Source: CBDUQP01 sp965369385
GTDB lineage: Bacteria > Planctomycetota > Phycisphaerae > SM23-33
Length of the DNA stretch: 5,264 bases
Direction: 5' to 3'
Assembly: GCA_965369385.1 (NCBI GenBank)
Contig: CBDUQP010000186.1
Span: forward strand, 1 to 5,264
Made by a program: the position numbers and the translations under genes
The notes under the pieces: generated by a model
What the model saw: the letters and a program-made list of their open reading frames with translations, nothing else
Database searches by the model: none
Told to the model about the DNA's origin: nothing
In this document: one piece after another, positions 1 to 5,264 of the stretch
Layout: each line of letters begins with the position of its first letter
Numbering within the stretch: the first letter of the stretch is position 1

Positions 1-705
1 CCCCACTGTAAGGCACCCTATCAGGCCGCAGCTTATCCACCCGACCCACGCCAGATCAGGCAGGCTTTCGTAGTCAGGCGAGTTTGTAGTGAGTGACTCC
101 TCGTTGGCGATGGTGGCTTGAGCCTGTTTCATCTCTTCAGGATCGTGGTGCTCGTGATCGGCATGGTGTTTGAGCATGAGCACCATGATCGCAATTGCCA
201 GGCCGACAAGTATGGTCAGGTAATGGCAACGCTGCCAGATTTCTGTCTCATTCCAAAGCCAACCGGCAATCAGTGCTCCAAACGCCAATCCGCTTGACCA
301 TGCGAGGGTGTAAAGAGCGGTTGAGCGTGCGACGCTGCTGGCGCGGCCGCGGTCAACAGACTTCATGAATATCTGGAACGGTGTGAAGAACATGGCGGTG
401 GCTATGCCTGCAAACGCGACAATCGGATATATGTAGTTAATACCCGGAACGAGAACAAACATCAGTGCACAAGCCGCGTAGGCAAGCGGGGCAAAGGTGA
501 TAAACTTGACAGAATTCTGCGGCGTGACGAGGCGTCCGATGATTGGGCTGGCAATGGCGTAGACGAGTGCCCATGTGCTTATTACCCAGGTGATAGCCAT
601 CGCCGACTCGCCTGCCATCTCCACGCGCAAGGGGCAGACGAAGAGTGTTACCCCGAGCATGAGGTCGAACAGTGCGGGGAGGAAGAATATCATGAAGCGG
701 GTCAT
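1..705 (-). CDS. Major facilitator superfamily (MFS) transporter, C-terminus cut by window edge
   Basis: The frame is open from ATG at 705 to base 1 and gives the first 235 residues of a polytopic inner-membrane protein. I see six hydrophobic segments at about residues 4-24, 36-57, 66-86, 91-113, 128-151 and 162-178. A hydrophilic loop follows (179-217), then the start of a seventh segment (218-235). This is the N-terminal half, central loop and TM7 of a 12-TM MFS carrier. Gly57-Arg58 after TM2 sits where the MFS motif A loop is expected. The central loop opens with a His/Asp/Glu-rich cluster (residues 180-191). An in-frame TGA lies upstream with no other start codon between it and ATG 705; AGAG about 9 bases upstream is a weak ribosome site. 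The gene follows plsC on the same strand after 115 bp. Substrate is unknown. The acyltransferase neighbour recalls LplT-type lysophospholipid carriers, but I see no specific LplT similarity. Confidence 0.85.
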   Translation of the reverse strand, partial: MTRFMIFFLPALFDLMLGVTLFVCPLRVEMAGESAMAITWVISTWALVYAIASPIIGRLVTPQNSVKFITFAPLAYAACALMFVLVPGINYIYPIVAFAGIATAMFFTPFQIFMKSVDRGRASSVARSTALYTLAWSSGLAFGALIAGWLWNETEIWQRCHYLTILVGLAIAIMVLMLKHHADHEHHDPEEMKQAQATIANEESLTTNSPDYESLPDLAWVGWISCGLIGCLTVG

Positions 706-786
706 CTTGGGGTCTCTTTGTGTGGTGTAGGCGCCGGGTTGTCACAAGTCGCGGATCGTACCCGGAAATGCGGTCAAAGAGAATCG

Positions 787-800
787 AAATATGCATATTT
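787..800. promoter_or_regulatory. 14-bp perfect palindrome, possible operator
   Basis: AAATATGCATATTT is a perfect dyad in the spacer between the plsC stop codon and the MFS start codon, about 80 bp upstream of that start. Its position and symmetry would suit a dimeric regulator of the MFS gene. No regulator gene is present in the window and no convincing -35/-10 pair was found beside it, so the role is inferred. Confidence 0.3.
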
Positions 801-816
801 GGCGGAATTTGGCGGA
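797..816. repeat. Two exact tandem copies of a 10-bp unit
   Basis: The unit ATTTGGCGGA occurs at 797-806 and again, immediately adjacent and identical, at 807-816. The first copy overlaps the last four bases of the palindrome at 787-800, and the second ends four bases before the plsC stop codon. A 10-bp spacing places both copies on the same face of the helix, which would suit cooperative protein binding. Replication slippage is the simpler explanation. Confidence 0.6.
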
Positions 817-820
817 GGGT

Positions 821-1540
821 CTACTCGGCCGGATCATCGTAGATGAGCTTCGGTCTGCCCAATCGCTCGCGGATTTCCGTCTGCATCCGGATGAGGGTAT
901 CTCGAAGTCCGTTGAGGAAGGCGGCCGGTTCCTGCTCTTTGGCTTCGTCGTGGCTGATGGCCTTGTCATATTGCACGACGATTTTGCCTGGAATCGGCAG
1001 AAATTGTTTGCGAGGCCAGACCTCATGTCCGCCCTCGATGACGACCGGCACGATCCAGTCGGCCGCACGCTGGGCGAGCATTGAAACGCCGGGAAGGAAC
1101 TGTCCGATCCTGCCGTCACGCGTGCGAGTGCCTTCGGCAAAGATCAATACCTGGTCATTTCCCCGCAGTCGGCGTATGGCTTCTTTCAGGGCACCCACAT
1201 CGGCGGTCCCACGTTTCACCTCGAAGCAGTTGAGCGTCTTTATGAAAGGCCCGAGTACCGGAGGCTCGAACAGCGATGCGCGTGCCATGAAGTTCATGGG
1301 GCGTTGCAGTCCGAATGCCACCAGCATGGGGTCAAGAAAGCACTGGTGGTTGGATATGTACAGTACGCCGCCGTCGGCAGGTTCGTGATGGCGGTCGATG
1401 ACGCGAATCTGGTTTCGCATCGGCATGTACGTTCTGCAGAAAAGGCGCATGAAACGATAATACAGCGACGAATTCTTGACGTCGCTGGGAAGTGTGAATT
1501 TGTTGAACGCTGGATTTGGATACGAGCAAAGTCTGGTCAT
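821..1540 (-). CDS. plsC: 1-acyl-sn-glycerol-3-phosphate acyltransferase family protein (PlsC/LPLAT)
   Basis: This 239-residue protein has the four LPLAT blocks in order. The catalytic H-x4-D is NHQCFLD (His65, Asp70). Next come CFEVKRG (105-111), the glycerophosphate-binding FAEGTR (134-139; families usually have FPEGTR, so Pro is replaced by Ala), and VPVVIEGG (164-171). Such enzymes transfer a fatty acyl group to the sn-2 position of lysophosphatidic acid at the inner membrane face, giving phosphatidic acid. Length is typical of the family. The first 30 residues are polar and no clear transmembrane anchor is visible. ATG 1540 is the first standard start codon after the cmk stop in this frame, with GGGA six bases ahead of it. 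It lies 84 bp downstream of cmk, which suggests an operon. The family is secure. The exact acyl acceptor is not, since related LPLATs acylate other lipids. Confidence 0.9.
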   Translation of the reverse strand: MTRLCSYPNPAFNKFTLPSDVKNSSLYYRFMRLFCRTYMPMRNQIRVIDRHHEPADGGVLYISNHQCFLDPMLVAFGLQRPMNFMARASLFEPPVLGPFIKTLNCFEVKRGTADVGALKEAIRRLRGNDQVLIFAEGTRTRDGRIGQFLPGVSMLAQRAADWIVPVVIEGGHEVWPRKQFLPIPGKIVVQYDKAISHDEAKEQEPAAFLNGLRDTLIRMQTEIRERLGRPKLIYDDPAE

Positions 1541-1624
1541 GTCAGTTCCCGCAGGGTTTTCGAGTATTTTGTTCGTTTGTCGCGGCGAAATCCATCGATA
1601 AGGAGACTCATCATGAATTCGCCC
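1541..1624 (-). other. cmk-plsC junction: stop-free in the shared frame, with a possible 25-codon coupling ORF
   Basis: Read on the minus strand, cmk ends with TAA (1627-1625) and plsC begins in the same frame 84 bases later. The 28 intervening codons contain no stop and no ATG, GTG or TTG. In another frame a short ORF runs from ATG at 1614 to TGA at 1537. AAGGG lies seven bases before its start, and its stop overlaps the plsC ATG as ATGA. This layout could couple plsC translation to that of cmk. The short product (begins MMSLLIDGF, ends LRELT) is basic and unrecognised. Whether it is a real peptide is uncertain. Confidence 0.35.
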
Positions 1625-2293
1625 TTACACAGCATCATTGCTGCGACAGAGCGATAGCATTGCATGCAGCGTTTCGTCAATTGTCTTGTCTGAAGTATCA
1701 ACCACAACCGCGTTGGCGGGCATGGCAAGCGGGCCTACCTGGCGGTTTCGATCGCTTTCATCACGCTCAATAATTGCCTTCAGGACCTCTGCGTAGTTCG
1801 CATCGCATTCCGCTTCGTGCAGTTCGGCGGTTCGGCGCTTGGCCCGGGTCTCGGGCGAGGCGTCAAGGTATATCTTCAGGTCCGCATCGGGGAAGACTAT
1901 GGACCCCTGATCCCTGCCTTCGGTAACGAAGCTGCCGAGGCCCTTGCCGATCCGGCGCTGCAACTCCACCAGAACACCCCTCACCACAGGCGACGATGCG
2001 GCGTATCGAATTTGTGCGGTTACTTCCGGCGACCGAATGTCTTTGCTGATATCACGCCCGTCTACGAGTACCTTAACGCCGCCGTCAAGCCCGATCAGTT
2101 TGAGGTCAATATTGCAGGCCACTTCCGCGAGCGCATCGGCATCGGCCAGGTCAACGCCAGTATGCAGGGCCTTCCATGTTACGGCTCTATATGTTGCGCC
2201 GGTATCCAGATAGGCAATATTCAGAGACTTGGCGAGCTGTCGCGATGCCGTACTCTTGCCCGAACCGGCCGGACCGTCTATTGTGATTATCAT
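1625..2293 (-). CDS. cmk: Cytidylate kinase ((d)CMP kinase)
   Basis: The 222-residue product catalyses ATP + (d)CMP = ADP + (d)CDP in the cytosol, in pyrimidine salvage and CTP/dCTP supply. The P-loop is GPAGSGKS (7-14). The CMP-binding block LDTGATYRAV (29-38) has Thr34 where many homologues have Met. DGRDI is at 78-82 and SPVVR at 101-105. EGRDQGSIVFPDA (125-137) matches the E. coli Cmk Arg-Asp CMP-binding pair, and RDESDRNR (177-184) the lid region. The length is normal for a bacterial Cmk. I chose ATG 2293 because the family's IxIDGPxGxGKS begins within a few residues of the N-terminus. A GTG six codons upstream (2311) is in frame and could be used instead. The gene is divergent from ndk and heads the minus-strand group with plsC and the MFS gene downstream. 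Confidence 0.95.
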   Translation of the reverse strand: MIITIDGPAGSGKSTASRQLAKSLNIAYLDTGATYRAVTWKALHTGVDLADADALAEVACNIDLKLIGLDGGVKVLVDGRDISKDIRSPEVTAQIRYAASSPVVRGVLVELQRRIGKGLGSFVTEGRDQGSIVFPDADLKIYLDASPETRAKRRTAELHEAECDANYAEVLKAIIERDESDRNRQVGPLAMPANAVVVDTSDKTIDETLHAMLSLCRSNDAV

Positions 2294-2448
2294 TGTCGCA
2301 CCAGTGTACACGATTTATCTTAACGCCTGAAGCCAAAAGCCATCCAAACCATCTTGTACATTTTCATTTGAGACTGGACGCATTGCAACATAAACTGCTT
2401 GAGGATGTTAGTTAACTGAGACATTGAATGTGGTTATGGAGAATGCTG
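2294..2448. promoter_or_regulatory. Divergent intergenic region between cmk and ndk
   Basis: This 155-bp non-coding stretch separates two start codons facing away from each other, so it should carry promoters for both gene groups. I found no strong consensus promoter. The best plus-strand candidate for ndk is TTGCAA with a 17-base spacer to TGTTAG (3 of 6 matches at -10). On the minus strand, TAAGAT within TTAAGATAAAT is a possible -10 for cmk. It also holds GTGTACAC (2304-2311), a second TGTACA (2355-2360) and AGTTAACT (2410-2417), all short perfect palindromes. No terminator-like hairpin was seen. Confidence 0.5.
2438..2441 (+). promoter_or_regulatory. Ribosome binding site that decides the ndk start
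   Basis: GGAG lies seven bases before ATG 2449. The in-frame ATG at 2443 is only one base from it and the ATG at 2428 lies upstream of it, so both are poor candidates. Confidence 0.65.
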
Positions 2449-2919
2449 ATGGACAGGACGCTGGTTCTTTTGAAACCCGATGCGGTGCAGCGAGGGATAC
2501 TTGGGGCGTTGGTTTCCAGATTTGAAGCCAAGGGGATCAAGATTGTAGGCATGAAGATGCTGACGATGTCCGAACCGCTTGGGCGGGAATTTTACGCCGT
2601 CCATAAGGAAAAATACTTCTATGCGCCGCTAGTGAAGTTCATGATCAGCGGGCCGCTGGTGGCGATGGCTCTTGAAGCCCCGGGCGTGGTGGATATTGTC
2701 AGGAATATACTGGGTGCTACCAACGCCAGCGCCGCTGCGCCGGGGACGATCCGAGGCGATTTTGCACTCAGCAATCGCTATAACGTGATTCATGCATCTG
2801 ACAGTGACGAAACCGCCTCCAGGGAACTGGGCCTCATGTTCGCTGACGGTGAACTAGTCGATTACGAGAAACAGACCGACTTTTGGACCTGGTGCGATGT
2901 AGACACCGGCCGGGAGTAG
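2449..2919 (+). CDS. ndk: Nucleoside diphosphate kinase
   Basis: The 156-residue enzyme transfers the gamma-phosphate of ATP to NDPs and dNDPs through a phosphohistidine, making CTP, GTP, UTP and dNTPs in the cytosol. RTLVLLKPDAVQRG (3-16) is the family's opening strand and Lys9-Pro10-Asp11 motif. Arg85 and Arg102 sit at nucleotide-contact positions. NVIHASDS (112-119) holds the active-site His115. The family usually has HGSDS, and Ala at the Gly position is tolerated. ATG 2449 is chosen because GGAG is correctly spaced and because the family's conserved sequence starts two residues later; ATG 2428 would add seven residues. The protein is slightly longer than the common 140-150, through an aromatic tail (YEKQTDFWTWCD). 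It lies 37 bp before ligA on the same strand, probably co-transcribed, and its product step follows that of the divergent cmk. Confidence 0.96.
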   Translation: MDRTLVLLKPDAVQRGILGALVSRFEAKGIKIVGMKMLTMSEPLGREFYAVHKEKYFYAPLVKFMISGPLVAMALEAPGVVDIVRNILGATNASAAAPGTIRGDFALSNRYNVIHASDSDETASRELGLMFADGELVDYEKQTDFWTWCDVDTGRE

Positions 2920-2956
2920 TCTCTGTCCATACGACTCAAAGGCGAATTGGATTCCA

Positions 2957-5264
2957 ATGTCAGACCAACCTGAAAAACGCGTCGAAGAGCTTCGCGAGCT
3001 GATTCGCTACCATGACAGGCTCTATTATGTGGAAGCCCGCACGGAGATATCCGATCAGCAGTACGACGGGCTCATGGGGGAACTGAAGGACATCGAAGCC
3101 GCCAGTGGCCAGCTCATCACGCCAGATTCGCCAACCCAGCGAGTGTCGGGCCAGCCGATAGATGGTTTCGCATCAGTCACGCACGCGGTGGCGATGTTGA
3201 GTATCGATAATACCTATGCGGAGAGTGAAGTTCGCGAGTTTGATCAGCGGGCACGCAAGCTCGCTGAAGGCAGGGAGTTTCATTACCTGACCGAACCGAA
3301 GATCGACGGCGTGGCTGCTTCGTTGCGATACGAAGGCGGCGTGCTGGTGTTGGCTGCTACCCGCGGCGACGGCAAGACAGGCGACGATATCACGGAAAAT
3401 GCCCGGACCATTCGCGCTATTCCGCTGAATCTGATCGGTGACGGCTGGCCGGAAGTTCTGGAAGTGCGCGGCGAGGTTTACTGGGCATGGAAGGAATTCC
3501 ACGAGTGTAACGCCAGGCGCCAGGCCGAAGGGCAGGAACTGTTCGCGAACCCCAGAAATGCAACAGCTGGCACGCTGAAACAGCTTGATCCACGGGTGGC
3601 GGCCGAGCGTAAGCTGGCGTTCATTGCGCACGGGCTGGGCGAGATATCAGAGGATTTCGAGGAAACCGCCGGCCGGGCCAGCGATGTAATGAGAATGCTC
3701 GGCCAGTGGGGCATCCCCGCAAGCCCGCTGGCTCGTGCGTGTGAGAACATAGATGAGGTCGTGGAAGCTATCGAACAGTGGTCCGCAGATCGCAAGCATG
3801 GCGCCTATGAAACCGATGGCATGGTGGTGAAGGTTGACGAGCTTGACGTTCGTGAGCACATGGGGGCCACCAGCAAGTACCCGCGATGGTGCATTGCGTT
3901 CAAGTATCCAGCAGAGCAGGCTGAGGCTGTTTTGCGGGAAGTATCGTTGCAGGTGGGCCGCAGTGGCGTGGTGACCCCCGTGGCGAAGTTTGATTCGGTG
4001 CTGCTCAGCGGGACGAACGTTTCGAGCGCCAGCCTGCACAATTTCGATCAGATCGAGAAACTCGACGTACGCCTGGGCGACACTATTGTCGTGCACAAGG
4101 CAGGGGAGATAATCCCGCAGGTGGTCGCAGTAAAGATCGATAAACGCCCCGCAGGCACCACGCCGATAGCGATTCCGGCAGCATGTCCCGTATGCCAGGC
4201 GCCCATCGTTCGTGACGAAGACGAAGGTGTTGCGTTGCGTTGTGTGAATCCCGAATGTCCTGCCCAGATTCGCGAGCGACTCGCGTTCTTTGCCGGCAAG
4301 GGGCAGATGGACATAGACGGGCTCGGGTCGAAAGTGGCCGATCAGTTGGTGGATGGCGGCTTGGTTTCACATTGTGCTGATCTCTATGGATTGATGAAGG
4401 CAGACTTGATATGTCTCGATGGGTTCCAGGAAATCTCCACCGAAAAACTGTTGAATGCTATTGAAGCCAGCAAAAGCATGGGCCTGGCCCGGGTGCTCAG
4501 AGGGCTGGGGATTCCCCATGTGGGGGCTAGTATTGCAGACGATCTTGCCGGCAAGTTTGAGAGCATGGCAGCCCTTTCTTCCGTGGGCATTGATGAGATT
4601 CGCACGGCGCTCACGGGCAAGGATAAGACGTACAGCCCGCTCGCCACCGGGCTCCTTACGGCTTTGGATGCACATCGCAGCAGCGCGTTGGAGGGGCGAT
4701 TTGAGACCGATATGGATGTGAGCGGTTGGATCAGTTCGCTTGGCGTGACGCGAGTTAGCGGTGAGACTGCTTCGAAGTTTGTCAGGCGTTTTCGCGAAAA
4801 CCTCAGGGCGGTCCGTGCCGGCATCTCCTCGCAGGATATCCAGAAGGCTATCGTGAACGCTGAGATTGGCGAACTCAGTGCGGGTTTCAAGCTTGAAGGC
4901 AAATCAGTTATCCCGGAGACCCTGTTTGAGTTCTTCCGCAGCGAAGCCGGACAGGACACTATTCGGCGGTTGACTGAGGCGGGCGTTGATATGACCAGCA
5001 GGCAGGCTGAAGCTGTTGGTGGGTCGGATGCCTTATTGGGGCTGACTGTTGTTGTGACGGGGACGCTGGAAGGTTTCTCACGCAGCGAGGCGCAGGCGGC
5101 TGTCAAGGCGGCCAGCGGCAAGGCGGCTTCGAGCGTATCGAAGAAGACCAGTTTCGTCGTCGCTGGTGCTGCCACCGGTGCCAGCAAGATCAACAAGGCC
5201 GAGAGCCTGGGCGTTGAAGTGATCGACGAAGCCGAATTCAAACGCCGTCTTGGGATCATGGGCA
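2957..5264 (+). CDS. ligA: NAD+-dependent DNA ligase LigA, final residues beyond the window
   Basis: LigA seals nicks between Okazaki fragments and in repair, using NAD+ and a ligase-AMP intermediate. The frame is open for 769 codons to the edge. Domain Ia (about 1-70) has Tyr23-Tyr24 and ISDQQYD (31-37). The adenylation domain (71-318) has SIDN (82-85), the nucleophile in EPKIDG with Lys115 (same number as in E. coli), RGE with Glu173, DGMVVKV with Lys292, and FKYP with Lys316. The OB fold (319-403) contains QVGRSGVVTPV. A four-Cys zinc finger is at Cys410, 413, 429 and 434. The HhH region begins near 437 with MDIDGLG at 451-457. A C-terminal BRCT domain (about 693 on) has VVVTGTL and SVSKKTSFVVAG. 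LigA is usually about 670 residues; here the HhH-to-BRCT part is about 94 longer. ATG 2957 follows GGA by five bases. Only a short tail and the stop should be missing. Confidence 0.96.
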   Translation, partial: MSDQPEKRVEELRELIRYHDRLYYVEARTEISDQQYDGLMGELKDIEAASGQLITPDSPTQRVSGQPIDGFASVTHAVAMLSIDNTYAESEVREFDQRARKLAEGREFHYLTEPKIDGVAASLRYEGGVLVLAATRGDGKTGDDITENARTIRAIPLNLIGDGWPEVLEVRGEVYWAWKEFHECNARRQAEGQELFANPRNATAGTLKQLDPRVAAERKLAFIAHGLGEISEDFEETAGRASDVMRMLGQWGIPASPLARACENIDEVVEAIEQWSADRKHGAYETDGMVVKVDELDVREHMGATSKYPRWCIAFKYPAEQAEAVLREVSLQVGRSGVVTPVAKFDSVLLSGTNVSSASLHNFDQIEKLDVRLGDTIVVHKAGEIIPQVVAVKIDKRPAGTTPIAIPAACPVCQAPIVRDEDEGVALRCVNPECPAQIRERLAFFAGKGQMDIDGLGSKVADQLVDGGLVSHCADLYGLMKADLICLDGFQEISTEKLLNAIEASKSMGLARVLRGLGIPHVGASIADDLAGKFESMAALSSVGIDEIRTALTGKDKTYSPLATGLLTALDAHRSSALEGRFETDMDVSGWISSLGVTRVSGETASKFVRRFRENLRAVRAGISSQDIQKAIVNAEIGELSAGFKLEGKSVIPETLFEFFRSEAGQDTIRRLTEAGVDMTSRQAEAVGGSDALLGLTVVVTGTLEGFSRSEAQAAVKAASGKAASSVSKKTSFVVAGAATGASKINKAESLGVEVIDEAEFKRRLGIMG

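Noticed and set aside
734..765. Inverted repeat CCGGGT...ACCCGG in the plsC-MFS spacer as a terminator
   Set aside because: The stem is 6 bp with a 20-base loop and no following U-run on either strand, so it does not look like an intrinsic terminator.
437..796. A 119-codon minus-strand ORF beginning in the plsC-MFS spacer
   Set aside because: It overlaps the MFS gene in another frame and reads as Arg/His/Pro-rich sequence without family features. The MFS frame gives clear membrane segments.
843..1388. A 181-codon plus-strand ORF antisense to plsC
   Set aside because: plsC carries all four LPLAT motifs over these bases. The antisense translation has no motif and is Ser/Arg-rich.
1615..1626. 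GAATTCGCCCTT, identical to the insert-vector junction of TA/TOPO cloning plasmids, suggesting a cloning chimera
   Set aside because: The sequence on its left does not match the plasmid polylinkers I remember. The bases belong to the natural cmk end and the spacer before plsC, both on the same strand in a plausible operon order. A 12-base match alone is weak. Reads spanning 1560-1680 would settle it.
1600..1657. Plus-strand AAGGAG followed seven bases later by an ATG encoding a 14-residue peptide, antisense to the cmk end
   Set aside because: The ribosome site is good, but the peptide is very short, overlaps cmk in antisense and has no visible promoter. Chance is the simpler reading.
1817..2323. 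A 168-codon plus-strand ORF antisense to cmk
   Set aside because: cmk is certain in this interval, and the antisense product has no recognisable domain.
2428..2448. An upstream ATG giving an ndk product with seven extra residues
   Set aside because: The added residues (MWLWRML) do not resemble the family N-terminus, and GGAG at 2438-2441 is correctly spaced only for ATG 2449.
2947..2957. TTGGATTCCAA dyad overlapping the ligA ribosome site
   Set aside because: A 5-bp arm with a one-base centre cannot form a stable RNA hairpin and is expected by chance at this length.
4384..5259. A 291-codon minus-strand ORF antisense to the 3' part of ligA
   Set aside because: It lies wholly inside ligA, whose domains are unmistakable over the same bases. 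The translation is Ser/Ala/Pro/Leu-rich low-complexity sequence typical of an antisense shadow frame, with no recognisable motif.

Overview
The window is an ordinary bacterial chromosome segment, gene-dense and moderately GC-rich by eye. It has two divergently oriented gene groups. The Cmk motif E-G-R-D-Q-G-(S/T)-(I/V)-V-F-P-D-A (most bacteria have D-G-R-D-(I/M)-G-T) and the diverged, enlarged LigA remind me of Planctomycetota, perhaps a Phycisphaerae-like lineage. That assignment comes from remembered family features and is an inference. I see no mobile element, CRISPR array, rRNA or tRNA.

Left half, minus strand, in transcription order: cmk (2293-1625, cytidylate kinase), then a plsC-type acyltransferase (1540-821), then an MFS membrane transporter (705 to the left edge, C-terminal part outside the window). 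cmk and plsC lie in the same reading frame. One TAA and 84 stop-free bases separate them, and that gap also holds a possible 25-codon coupling ORF in another frame. A 115-bp spacer between plsC and the MFS gene contains a 14-bp perfect palindrome abutting an exact tandem 10-bp repeat.

Right half, plus strand: ndk (2449-2919, nucleoside diphosphate kinase) and ligA (2957 to the right edge, NAD+-dependent DNA ligase, stop codon not reached). The 155-bp region 2294-2448 lies between the two divergent groups and should hold both promoters.

The genes share a theme. Cmk makes CDP/dCDP and Ndk converts these to CTP/dCTP. The PlsC-type enzyme would make phosphatidic acid, which with CTP feeds CDP-diacylglycerol synthesis. 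dNTPs and LigA serve DNA replication and repair. No previously undescribed system is evident. The most unusual points are a roughly 94-residue enlargement of the LigA helix-hairpin-helix region containing what looks like a second, degenerate HhH unit, and the near-fusion of cmk with plsC.
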